Shown in pieces: positions 35,361-46,645 of a stretch of DNA of 64,000 nucleotides (positions within the stretch are counted from its first letter, which is position 1; every line of letters starts with the position of its first letter). Below the pieces are notes generated by a model, which did no database searches, was not told where the DNA came from, and saw nothing but the letters and a program-made list of their open reading frames with translations. The DNA lies in the NCBI GenBank assembly GCA_014706295.1, contig JACSVZ010000022.1:4916830-4980829 (forward strand). The letters run 5' to 3'. A program made the position numbers and the translations under genes. Source of the DNA: Lycocorax pyrrhopterus obiensis. Its lineage: Eukaryota > Chordata > Aves > Passeriformes > Paradisaeidae.

Positions 35361-35582
35361 ACCAGTATGGTTTGGGTTGGGAAAGACATTAAAGCCCATC
35401 CAGTGCCACCCCTGCATGGGCAGGGACACCTTCCACTGTCCCAGGCTGCTCCAAGCCCCAATGTCCAACCTGGCCTTGGACACTGCCAGGGATCCAGGGG
35501 CAGCCACAGCTTCTCTGGGCACCCTGTGCCAGGGCCTCCCCACCCTCACAGGGAGGAATTTCTTCTTAATATTCGGTATAAA
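35361..35582 (-). mobile_element. CR1 LINE, 3' fragment
   Basis: Inverted blocks 'atggtttgggttgggaaaga', 'ggacaccttccactgtccca', 'ggcagccacagcttctctgg' and 'caccctcacagggaggaatt'. Confidence 0.9.
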
Positions 35583-37610
35583 ACTCTCCTGTTTTACACC
35601 CCTGTGCCAACTAATTCAAAGGAGAACAAAGAACATTCCTGGGATGCAATTTGTGTAACGCTTCCCAAGTAAGCTGACCAGGAAAGGGAAGCAATTTAGG
35701 ACATGAATGATTGTTAGAGTGTCTCTAGGCTTGGTTGATTATTTCAGAAGGAAGAAAAAAAAGGAAATAAAAGGTGTTTTTCTCAGCCTTGTGATTCAGA
35801 GGCTGAGAGAAATAGCAGTGATCCTCTGCCTTCCCCTGCCTGGCTCTTCCCTGCTCCAGCCTCCCTGTGTGAGAAGGGGAGCTGCCTGCAATCTGTGCCG
35901 TGTCTTCACTCCCTTCACAGGCTGTCATCCCCTCCTGATGGAACCTTACTCTCAGCTCAGGGCCCCGTCCCCTGGGGCTGCTGGAGCACACGGTGTGACC
36001 TCCCTGCTCTGCCAGTGTGTCCACAAAATACCTGCAAAAGCCCTCCAGCCTCCAGGTGGTGAAGCAGGAGTAGGTAGAGCAGGAGTTGTTTTCTCTTCTG
36101 TTCCCTTTCAGTTGTTCCAGTCACTTGTTTTTCTTTCCTCCAGTGGATAATGGGAGAAGAGAATGGATTTTGGTTAGTTAAAGATTGATTTCAGTGGTAA
36201 GTCGTTCAGCACGACCAAAGAAATGGGTCTGAGATCCCACACGGTATCTTTAGATGGAGAGAGATGTATTCCCCACTTATGGAATATTTTCCACATATAT
36301 CCCTACCCAGAAAATAGATTTGTATGGAGAATGTGCATTGCAGAGCATCTACTTATGCATCAGTGTGAGGGTGTTGTTATCACTGCAGGAGGAATTCAGG
36401 GATCCTGTGCAGCCTGAAATGTCCTGACCCTGCTGCACCAGGGACCTGAACACATTTTCTGGGCTTTTTTTTCCTCTTGTGTTCCCAGTTTGGCCTTGCC
36501 TTTTGGATATTAATGGGAAAACTTGTTCTGCTGTCGAAAAAAAAGGTGTTGTCACTCCAATGACCCTGTGAATGCAGAAGTAAAATCCCAACCCAATTAA
36601 ATTTGTTCTGTGAGCTACAGTGGTGGGAGAGGAGGGGGAATAGAGGAGTAGGGGAAGAAAGCTCCATTGGTTTGGGGGTTGAAGGCAACGAAAGGATTTG
36701 AAAAGCCGTGGATTTGTGCTGAGATCTCTGTCAACCTCCAGCCCGGCTCTCCTTTGGGAAAAACCTGGATCTGTGTCCCTGTGCCTACTCCTGGTGCTTT
36801 TCCAGACAGGCCACAACTGCTCCAGTGTGTTCACCTGGGCTTAAAAACCTGTGAAATGCCTGACTGATGAGGCTTCATAAAAGCTTCGATCCTTGAAGTG
36901 AATCATGAATCACTCCTCTTCATCTGTCCCTACCAGCTACACGACTTCTTTAGAAACCAGCACAAATTGAGCAATAACAGCTAATAAAAAATGTATTCCT
37001 GAAGAAAAATAGTTTCTAAAAATGTATTCACAGGACACATTTGTTGAATCCAAATGAGAGGTAAATACAAACCCTGCTGTCTGCATTCTGTCCTCAGATA
37101 AAATGAGGAGAAAGGAGTTTTCTTCTTCAGCTACTTTTATTTCAGTTTTATTCTCAAATGCAGGCAAACAAGCACATGGAACGGTGCTCCTGCTCCTTTC
37201 ATCCTCGTGCACTTCAAGGAAGGGCTCTTAGACATTTTCATTTCAGCAGATCAAATAGCAGAGATTTCCCCTTCATCTCTTGCCTTCCTTCTTCCTCCCC
37301 CTGTTCCCACGTTCCCAACCTGCAGCTCGGGTGAGTTGAAAGTGGTTTGGCTGCGTGGGGCGAGGTTGGCTCCGAGCCTTTGCAGGGGTGGAGGGTCAGC
37401 CAGCACAGCTGGGTGGCAAAGGCTGAACACGTGGAGAATTTATGTCTGGATGTCTCTAACAACCCTTGAACGAGACCTGCTGCTGGTCTGGGTCAGCTCC
37501 CGTGTGTCCGGCAGGGCCAGAGCAGTGCCCAGACCCTGTGCTGGCACTGCTGAGGCACCTCCAGTCCTGGGGGCAGTTTTGGGGCCCTCAGGAAAAGAAT
37601 AAAGACATTG
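35583..37610. other. Unique sequence, no gene seen
   Basis: No clear repeats. 36850-37160 is AT-rich and non-repetitive. Confidence 0.35.
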
Positions 37611-38047
37611 AGGGGCTGGAGCATGTCCAGGGAAGGGGCTGGAGCCCCAGGAGCGGCTGAGGGAGCTGGGAAAGGGGCTCAGCCTGGAGAAAAGGAGGCT
37701 CAGGGGGGACCTTGTGGCTCTGCACAACTCCCTGACAGGAGGGGGCAGCCGGGGGGGTTGGGATCTGCTCCCAGGGAACAGGGACAGGAGGAGAGGGAAC
37801 GGCCTCAGGCTGGGCCAGGGGAGGTTTAGATTGGATAATAGGGAAAATTTCCTCATGGAAAGGGTTGTCCAGCCCTGGCACAGATGGCCAGGGCAGTGGT
37901 GGAGTCCTCATCTCTGGAGGAGTTCAGAAGCTGTGTGGATGTGGCCCTTGGGGATATGGGTCGGTGGTGGCCTTGGCAGTGCTGGGTTCATGGCTGCACT
38001 CGATGGTTTCGGAATCCTTTTCCCACCTGAATGACTCCGTGATTCCC
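37611..38047 (+). mobile_element. CR1 LINE, 3' fragment (about 435 bp)
   Basis: Runs from 'gaggggctggagcatgtcca' through 'gctgagggagctgggaaagg', 'ggctctgcacaactccctga', 'ttcctcatggaaagggttgt' and 'ggcagtgctgggttcatggc' to the tail 'atgactccgtgattcc'. It is the same subfamily as the copies at 42.5 kb (+) and 53.3 kb (-). Confidence 0.92.
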
Positions 38048-38454
38048 AAAGGCACTGCAGGAGCATTTCCCTGCACACACAGTGCTGTGAGAATTCCCGA
38101 GCGGCTGGGAACTGGATGTCCACCTCTCCTGAGGCTCGGCACTCTCAGGAGAGCTGTTGGCTGAGCTCAAGGGGGTGTTCCAGCAGATGGAATCCTGCCC
38201 AACATGGCCAAGAGCTGCAGGCTCACAGCACAGATGGTACCAGGAGCCCAAGAGAGGTGCACAGGTCACCCCAGGGCAGGAGTGGTCTCACCAAAGCTTT
38301 CATCATCTAAATGGGACTGCTCAGCTCCTTCCAGCAAGAAATTCCTCTGTAGCCATCTCCAGCATCTGCCACAGTCCTTGCACAGGAAAGTTCCTCCACT
38401 GGGTCATGGAGAGTCCACCCAAACCCTGCGGGTGAAGGTGAACCTTGCCTCCTG

Positions 38455-38458
38455 AAGG
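38455..38458. repeat. 4-bp target-site duplication, left (AAGG)
   Basis: AAGG recurs at 38887-38890 on the other side of the LTR. Confidence 0.6.
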
Positions 38459-38886
38459 TGATGCCTTAGGTTTTAACTTTTATATTTTTCAAATCCTGCA
38501 CTGCCCAATGTGTAACTCTGAAGGTTCCTGTGGCCTCTCAGCTGCTGTTCTCTCGTGCTGGTCAGACATAACAAAGCCTCTCCAGGTTTGCTCTCCAAGG
38601 ACACCTTGATCGTCCCAGGCCACAAAATGTGTAAACTAAAAGCCTCTGAAGAGGAGGGCAAACCTGGGGTAGTTACATCATTAACTGGGGTTGTAATTGG
38701 AGAATTGATCCTGATATGCAAATAGACCAAACTTATAAAAGTGTGAAGAACCTGTGACCCGAGGTCCATCTTGGGTGGAGCCTTTGGCCTGCCCAGGGTG
38801 TGCATTGAAGGCCTTCAAATCAACACCTGCCTTTATTCCCTTATTCCTGTCTAGTCTCTGTTTTTAGGTGGCCGCCTCAGGCATCA
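38459..38886 (+). mobile_element. Solo LTR, 428 bp, perfect 8-bp inverted ends (4-bp TSD)
   Basis: It begins TGATGCCT and ends AGGCATCA, perfect 8-bp inverted repeats, flanked by AAGG on both sides. A consensus octamer ATGCAAAT (38716-38723) lies just upstream of a TATAAAA box (38734-38740), followed by a pyrimidine-rich R-U5 region ('ctttattcccttattcctgt'). The 4-bp duplication suits a gammaretrovirus-like (ERV1) element. No internal sequence adjoins it. Confidence 0.8.
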
Positions 38887-38890
38887 AAGG

Positions 38891-41800
38891 CACTTGATTT
38901 TCCCTGTGGACGAGGACAAATCCCTTGCCACCCATACCTGGCACGTGCTGCTGTGCGAGCAGGGCGTGCTGCCTGGGCACTGAGCCGTGTGCTGCTCAGC
39001 ACGGGAGGCAAGCCTAATTACGGGCCCATTGTCGCGAGGAAAAAGAAATTCCTTGCGTAGAATAATAATCTTGACGAGGGTTTGAGTACAATCTCGGCAT
39101 TTGCCATGTTTTGGCTTTGATATTGTCCTCACAAATGCAGCTTTCCTGCCATCTAATTGTAAAGCTCCAGCGTTTCTCAAACCTTGCCTAAGTACAAATT
39201 CTAGGTCGCATCCCAAGCCCAAATTTAGCAAAATCAGAGGAGCTTAGGGCTAGATTGCATCATTGTAAGGTTTTATAGAAGAATTTGTTCATAAAGTGCT
39301 GTCACAATGAAGGAATGTATTAACAATAGATTAAGCACAGTGTCAAACAGGAGCTGTTCCAACATCCAGACAAGGAGGTGGCAGAGGATGTCGAGACTCC
39401 CGTGGCTTTGTATGCCCTGGGAACATTTCTCTGATTACCTTCATTATTTAATGCAGGCTCTGATTGTTGAACCTCACAGCCAAAATCTTGATGCTCAGTG
39501 TCCCACTGCCTCCAGCACAGCCAGGGTGGGCAATCTGGGTTTGGGTGGTAACCCAGATCAAAACCAGCCTGGAGTATTTATGGGATGGGACCCCCCTGTC
39601 TGGAGGGGGAGCTGGGCTGGATGAACTCTCATGGATTTCTGTCTGTGTCTGTGTGGGTAGGAGGCCTTTATTCCAGGCGTGGGTCACAGCTGCTGTTTCC
39701 TCAGGAGGCCAGTGAGTGTTTAGAAAGCTGTTCACAACCTTCCCAGGGATGTTCTCTGGGAATAAAACCACTCCTGCCCACTAAGGCTGAAGGGCTATAA
39801 AGCAGAGAGCTCCAGATAAGGAAATATGACTGTCCTTTCTTATCTCCACTCATCCTAGCAGGTGTCCTTGGGGTTGTAAATTTGTGTGAGGGGAAGGGAA
39901 GAACAGTGCCAGGTATCTTTAACCTTATCACAAATCTTTCCCAGGGTGGAAAGATTGACGTTGCCATTGATAAACCCTGAATCGTGGCCAGGGTCCCTTT
40001 TCCTTCCTCTGGAAAACGTGGCTGCTCTCCCTTGGGCTGTGTGTGCTGCCTGTCCTGGGTCACAGTCCATGTCCCTGAAATAAAAGCCAGGCAGATTGAT
40101 GCAGTGAAGTGCCCAATTCCTCAAAAGTTTGTCATTCCACAAAAGATAATTTGTGTGCCCGTGCCATTACAATTGGTGCAGTTTTATTGCAGCCGGGCCA
40201 AAAAGCCGTCTCGGAAATGAGGTGGAATTATCCTTATTTGTCACTTTTGTGGGAGGAATGAATTGTTCCATGTGCTGGCCATGAGACCCTCACTCAGGGC
40301 AGCGCTTTGTGCCTGTGGATATATGGGCTAATCATGTTTCTGCAGAGGAGGAGCTGGGGCTCATCATGGGAATGACTGGAGACAGAATTGCTGATTTCAC
40401 CCCTCTCTGCTCCTTCTGAAAGGGGGATTTGGGTTTGAATAGGGCCTTTTTATTATATTACCCTAATTTTTTTGTGTGCAGCATTCTCCATGAAAATGAG
40501 GGTTTCCTCTCTCATCCCATCGTGTTGTCATGGAAATTGCTTTCTCTCTCTGTTTTTTTTTGGGAATCCTGTGGCAAAAAGAGTGCTTTGCCTGGCTGGC
40601 AGCTCACAGCCAAACAGTTCTGTGGAGCTGCTGAAAGCTGGGACAGGTCCTACCTCTGCTTCTGGCACTGCTTTTAGCATGTCCCGCTTCCCCAGGGATC
40701 AGGAACTCATCCTGGCTTTTCTGCTCACTGCCCTTCTGGAGGGAAATCCCAAACACCTGCAGAGCCCTGGTTCAGCTGGTTTCTACCCTGCATTCCCAGC
40801 CATGCTCCAGAGCCACCTTGGATCAGAGGAACGCCTTTTCCTAGGTCTGGGGTTTGCCCTTGCTGCACCCCTGCACCAGCTGGGCACCAAAATTCCCCAG
40901 AGGGAGTGAGAGATTATCCAAAGCTTTGATTACTTGGGATATCTTTGGCACAAGCAGCTTTTCCATGCCAGGTGTCAGCAGCCTGGATGTCCTTAGGCAA
41001 GGATCAAGCTGTCTGCCACCCACCCTGGAGTGCAGCTGTGGAGCGTGGCTTTGGTCACGGGAGCCCCTGGGCATCCAGGGGAGGCCTCTCTGAAAAGGCC
41101 AAATAAGTTCCCATCTTCCCCAATTCTTCCGTTTGCAGGTGAATGGGGGAAAAATGGTCCAATTCCAGGGTCTGTCCTTCCCATTGGATATTGTGTGTGC
41201 TCCGAGTTTCCTTTGGGCTGTGGGAGCAATTCTAACCCTGGGGAAGAAGGGAATCGATGTATTTCTTGTCATGCTGTACTTCAGAAGCGAGGAAACAACG
41301 AGGTGAAATATTGACTAAAGGGGAAGGGAGGTCAGTGACAAACCTGGGCAGTGGATGATCCCGGGGTGGTTTTTCTTTAGGATTTAATAGCTCTTAATGA
41401 GGACTGAGTTTCCACACACCTACCCTGAAACTTGGCAAAGTGTCCCTAAATTTTGCTGTGTTCACTGGATGCATGTTCTCCTTTTCACAACAAGAGCCAA
41501 ATGAGGCTTTCTGTGAACGGGAGAAGAGTCGAGGGAAGCAGAGAAAAGGATCCCAAAGCCCAGCACCTAAATTAGAGGGAGGCAGTCAATAGTGTCCCCT
41601 CCCAGAGAGCGGCTGCTGAGCTAGGCTGGGCCTTAGTGCTCTGCTGTGACCTCCCCTCCCAGTTTAAGAGAACTAAACCCCACAGGACAGCGAGGTCTCC
41701 TGGCTGAGCCATGAGTTTGGAGCTGCTGCTGGCTCCCGAGCTGCTCCCACCCACGAGCAGCTCCTGCCTGTGCCAGTTCCGGCAGCCTCGCTAATAGTTC

Positions 41801-42144
41801 CTTATTTTAGCTCTGGGAAGGGGATGTGTGACGTGGAGAATTCAACACACCCCCAGCTCACACCATCCCTTTCAGAGGGTTTTCCCCTGCATGCACGAAA
41901 CTCTAATCCCAAGTCCTTTGTCTTCCCCTCCTTTTTGGGCTCTGATCTTCACATCCCAATGTTGGGGACTGGTGTGCTTCTCATGAGGGCCCTGCACACC
42001 CAGAGACTGCTGCTAGGGTGATGGGGAGCTTGGGGCTGGATTTAATTTTGGTGCTGACTCTTCCTTTTGTGTAGAAACCCTCCTGGGAATGAGTCAGGAG
42101 ACAGCAAATGAGGAAACACCCTCTGAGGTTCATAGGACACGTCG
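38891..42144. other. Unique stretch with conserved-element texture at 39.0-39.3 kb
   Basis: About 3.2 kb without recognisable repeats. 39010-39300 is low in CpG-poor repeat words and rich in mixed ATTA/TAAT/CAAT motifs, as conserved non-coding DNA tends to be. 40080-40260 is similar. No gene is supported. Confidence 0.35.
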
Positions 42145-42296
42145 CAGATCCCAGAATGGTTTGGATAGGGAAGAACCTTAAAGTTCATCCCATCCCACCC
42201 CCTGCCATGGGCAGGGACACCTTCCACTGTCCCAGGCTGCTCAGAGCTCCATCCAGCCTGGCCTTGGACACTTCCAGGGATGAGGCAGCCACAAGT
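42145..42296 (-). mobile_element. CR1 LINE, 3' end fragment
   Basis: Contains 'cagatcccagaatggtttgg', 'ccctgccatgggcagggaca', 'ccttccactgtcccaggctg' and 'tggccttggacacttccagg'. Confidence 0.88.
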
Positions 42297-42454
42297 TTCC
42301 ATTTTTTCAGCAATAAAGGCCCTGACAGGACGAGTCATTTTGTTTTTCTTCAAAGCACTTTTGGCTCCATGTCTCAGTGTGAGAAAATGGGTTCACATTC
42401 CTGTGCTCCCAGAGCCAGGACACTGAAAAGAACCCCGGGAGCTGGAGCACAGGT

Positions 42455-42857
42455 GGGATGGGGAGTGGCTGAGGGAGCTGGGAAAGGGGCTCAGGCTGGA
42501 GCAAAGGAGGCTCAGGGGGGACCTTGTGGCTCTGCACAACTCCCTGACAGGAGGGGGCAGCCGGGGGGGTCAGGCTCTGCTCCCAGGGAACAGGGACAGG
42601 ATGGGAGAAAACCTCCTCAAACTTCACCAGGGAAGGTTTAGATCGGATATTTGGGAATTTTTTTCCCCTGCAAGGCTGGTCAGGCACTGGCACAGCTGCC
42701 CAGTGCAGTGGTGAAGTCACTGCTCTTGGAAGCATTCCAAAAACATGTGGATGTGGCACCTGGGGACAAGGTTTAGTGGTGGTGCTGGCAGTGCTGGGTT
42801 AGGGGCTGGACTCTTAGAGGGCTTTTCCCACCTCAGTGATTCTGTGATTCTCTGATG
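42455..42857 (+). mobile_element. CR1 LINE, 3' fragment (about 400 bp)
   Basis: Runs from 'ggatggggagtggctgaggg' through 'ggctctgcacaactccctga', 'ggcactggcacagctgccca' and 'tggcacctggggacaaggtt' to the tail 'gtgattctgtgattctctg'. It is very close to the copy at 37.6 kb over the segment from 'gctgagggagctgggaaagg' to 'agggaacagggacagga'. Confidence 0.92.
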
Positions 42858-43854
42858 GTGCAGGCCATTGTCAGCATTTTGACCATATTTTGTTGCCCTC
42901 AGCTCACCAGCACAGGGACCTGCTGTACAAAACTGCGAGCAGCTCTTCTCGAGGAAAAGAAAATGTTAGGCAAGTCCACTTTTCTCAACTGAATATTGTA
43001 ATTCCTGCAGGAAGCTTTAGTTCCCCAAAAACCTGCACCAAATACCAGTGAAGGCTTTCCAGGGAAATATCTATAGATAGAAACCGAGGGAGATGTGCAG
43101 AGGGCCCCCATCCTGAACCAGTTACACGTGAAGATGCTCTTTAATTCAGAGCAGGTAATTAGTGTAATTGAGCAGGAAAGTGCCCTAACTGCTCTGCACA
43201 AATCCCCACGTGGGTGTGTAACTTGTTCTTGCAGTTATTAGGTGAGTTCACATCACTTCCTTCACTTTTCCAGGCAAGAAAGACCCTGGAGATTATAGGA
43301 AGGGGCACAGATTTAAAGGGGTGATCAAGAAATACATGAGAAGTAGATTAAAGATAAAACTCTCTTTAGGAAATGCTTTTCAGCAGCTTTGCTGATGGAT
43401 AAACTGAAATAAAGCAATTAAATCAAAGGGACTGGAAATAAGCAAAGATGATCCTGAAGGCTGAACTTCTGTAATAAACACTTGCCACTTAGATGTGCCT
43501 TTTGTTTGCAGCAGTCAGATCTGCACGGTGTGTTAGCACGAGTGCATGGAAATTTGTATTTCCAAGCATTTTATTCCTCTTGCAGTCATTTAAATAATGC
43601 CAAATTGAGCATGAAGCTGACTGGATTCAATTGCTGTCATCAGAAAAGAAGAGTGAGTGGGCTGGGGAAGGTTGTCCTCCCTCCCAGCAGTTGCCCAGCG
43701 AGGAAAACTGCTCAAAGTGAGGGCAAGGAGATGCTGCTGTTTGTGTGCTGCTAAAATCTCCTTCAGTCAATAGGCACCGAGGGCAGACTGCACTTTGTTT
43801 AACTGAGGCAGGCAGGAGGTGTGAGCTGGGAATCAGCTGGAGCCAGGCTGGAGC
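42858..43854. other. Unique sequence, no gene seen
   Basis: Mostly AT-rich unique DNA, with no gene or repeat recognised. Confidence 0.4.
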
Positions 43855-43970
43855 CTCCAGGCTGGGTTGGACGGAGCTTGGAGCACCCCGGGATAGTGGA
43901 AGGTGTCCCTGCCCATGGGTGATATTTAAGATCCCTGCACACCCAAACTCTTCTGAGATTCCATGGTTCT
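43855..43970 (+). mobile_element. CR1 LINE, short 3' end
   Basis: Contains 'gggttggacggagcttggag', 'gatagtggaaggtgtccctg' and 'gcacacccaaactcttctga'. Confidence 0.85.
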
Positions 43971-44180
43971 TTTGCAGGTGGGTGTAAGAGAATTCCTGTT
44001 TTTCCTCCACACCCATCCCCTGTCCCCAAACCCCACTGATCCCACTGGTGTTGTGCCCTGTCAGCAGCAAAGTGACCGGGGGACAAGGCTGTGCTCTGCA
44101 GGAAGCACAGAGACAGCAGAGGAGAAGGAGGAGGAGGTGGTGACCCTGAGATCAGCTCGGCTGGTCCAAGTGCCAAGGTC

Positions 44181-44186
44181 AGAGGT
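44181..44186. repeat. 6-bp target-site duplication, left (AGAGGT)
   Basis: An exact repeat lies at 44521-44526 on the other side of the LTR. Confidence 0.9.
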
Positions 44187-44520
44187 TGTCACTAGAGAGC
44201 AGAGACCGAGGAATGAAGCGACATGGACGGTTTAGGACGAGAAGAAACCGACCCTTTATTAATTTACAGATTCGCTTATATCCCTCAGCACGCTGGACTG
44301 ACATAAGGTTATTGGTTCACTGACCAAGCACCCCCCAGAGGGATTGGCTGAACCCAACACCACTTACTGCAGATATTTTCTCCTTGGTACCATAACAATA
44401 CCATCGTTTACAAAATCTCCCAACTGTTTTCCCATAGCGCCCGTGAGAAAGCAAGGCTTTCACACAGACACTGTCAGAAAACTGAGAAACCTCTCTGCAG
44501 CCAGGCTTTCAGCATTCACA
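44187..44520 (-). mobile_element. Solo LTR, 334 bp (6-bp TSD), copy B
   Basis: This is the inverted sister of the LTR at 26585-26918. It has the same length and about 96% identity by eye, with its own exact 6-bp duplication (AGAGGT). On the minus strand it reads TGTGAATGC...TAGTGACA. It keeps a better TATA box ('gggatataag') than copy A, both CCAAT boxes and AATAAA. Different duplications mean two independent insertions and not a local duplication. Confidence 0.95.
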
Positions 44521-44539
44521 AGAGGTTTTGTCCCATCCC

Positions 44540-44603
44540 CTGAGGAGCTGGACTGGGTGATCCCTCAGGTCCCTTCCAGCTTGGACTATTCTGTCATTCC
44601 GTG
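44540..44603 (+). mobile_element. CR1 3' end remnant
   Basis: 'gagctggactgggtgatccc', 'tcaggtcccttccagcttgg' and the end 'attctgtcattcc' match the last bases of one CR1 subfamily. Confidence 0.7.
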
Positions 44604-46485
44604 TTCATTTTCCCTTGGAATCCTCTGCACACCAGAGATGGTGGGAGCCCCCCCAGCCCCTGTGCTCCCCTCGGGCTCCTCCAGCACCGGAGCCCTCCCG
44701 AGTGCTCACAGCCATGGAAGTTTAACAGGATCAGGAAGAACACTCGGAGAGCTGGCGAGGGAACACCCCAGGGATCAATATTTCTCATTTATCACCACAT
44801 AAACAGTCCTGTGGAGCTGCCTAATTCCCCCTTCGCAAGGAGCCCGGGCAGGAAATGAAACCTGGGTGGTTTTAGTGTGGGCGCGTGGCTGGCAGGGCAG
44901 CTGAGGCTGGCTGGGAAAGGGGATGTTTCCATTCCCACGGAGTTCCCATGGAATAAGGTCGCCTTTGTGAGCAGGTAACAATAAAAAGCAGGTTAAATGC
45001 CAAGGCACTGAAAATGCTCCGTGTGAAGAGCACAGGGGCAGTGCAGAGTCCAGGGAAGGTCTCATTTAAACATGAAAGGGCAATCCCAGTGGCCGGATGG
45101 GGTGACTGGGCCTTTGGGAATGATCTTCTGGCACAGGGTTTGCCAGAACCAGGATTTTCAAAGCCAGTATTTATTTGTACATGGTGTGACAGCAAAAAAG
45201 GGCTGAATTCTGAACATACAGATCTCTTTTCTCGACAAGTTTCCTCCTGTGGACCTGTGCAGAAGCAGGGGTTTTTTCCCTCCCTTTTCCCCCCCGGGAA
45301 TCTTGAATATTAATTTACTCTGTACAAACAGAATTCTATCTTGGATTTTTCCTTTGTTTGTTTTTCCATCACTCAAAAAATAACAGCTTCTTGATGGAAA
45401 CACTTGGTTACCTGGGCGTTTTCTATCAGAAATTTGTTAAGTGAAGGAATACAGAGAGCAGCCAGCACTGGGAATCAGAAACAATCTTGGCCTGAGTGAG
45501 GCCCGCTCTTTGATACTAAATGTGAGATAGCAGCATAGTTAATAGCTTTTTGCATTAAAAAAAAAGATCAGGAAAAATGTCTGTTCAGCCTTGAAAGTGA
45601 GCACGTTGAAGAGTGTGTGCTGCTCCCAGCAGTGAACGATGATGTTTTCCTTTGCCTTGTCTTGCTGCTGCTGCCTGGATATTCCAGCAGCGTTTAAAAT
45701 ATAGCATTAAAAATAGCCCAGAAACGCTGGGAAAACAAATATTAGAGCAGCCTGTGACTGCTCAGGGCCAGAATTTAATGGTATTGTGACAGAAAGGGAC
45801 ATTTCCCCACCCTGACTCATGCAGGGCTGAAGGCAGGTACAGGTGTACTTTCATTTTTCCATCCACTACGAGCGTTTTTGGGGGAAAGGACAGGATGGCA
45901 CGGGGGATTATGGATTTCTGTAACCTGTTGTCACTTCACCCCACTATTTCTTGCTCAGCTGAAGTTTATCAGCACAGCAGACATTGATTTCACTGCATGA
46001 ACTTGTCTGGAGGTTTAATTAATGTTATGTTCACTCTGCTTTATTTATTCCTGTCACTGGCTTTGTGTTGTTGATGCTCCTGACCCCCTGCACTGGTGTT
46101 TGAGAGAGTGTAGGAATATGGTTAAATCTCCAATATTGCAACCATCGTGCTCCTCAGCAATGGGTGGTGTCCAGAATATTCCCTCAGAATATTTAGCAGG
46201 AAAACCCGAGTTTTGTAAAGAGTTCATTTCACAAACTGTATTTTCAAGTCTCCTTCTATCTACGGACTTCCATAGAAGAAAAAATACATTTATTTCTGTA
46301 TGGACTTTCTGCTTGTGCTGCTTCATTCGTTCGTCATTCCTTTGTAATCACTGCTTTTTTCCTTCTCCGTTTTGCCCTCATATTTTAGATCTGTGTCATT
46401 CAACACCAGAAAGGAGATTTGTGGTGAATCAGATTTATTTAAGGTGCTTTTCCATCTTTCTCATCAAGACTTATAAGCCAGAATT
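44604..46485. other. Unique sequence, no gene seen
   Basis: No repeats with clear ends. 45590-45790 is AT-rich and non-repetitive. A plus-strand frame starting at 46022 is long only because it continues into the next CR1. Confidence 0.4.
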
Positions 46486-46645
46486 CACAGAATCCCAGAC
46501 TGGTTTGGGTTGGAGGGATCTTAAATCCCATCCCGTCCCACCCCTGCCATGGGACACCTTCCACTGTCCCAGGCTGCTCCAAGCCCCATCCAGCCTGGCC
46601 TTGGGCACTGCCAGGGATCCAGGGGCAGCCACAGCTTCTCTGGGC
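46486..46645 (-). mobile_element. CR1 LINE, 3' end fragment
   Basis: Contains 'cacagaatcccagactggtt', 'ccactgtcccaggctgctcc', 'ggccttgggcactgccaggg' and 'ggcagccacagcttctctgg'. Confidence 0.9.
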
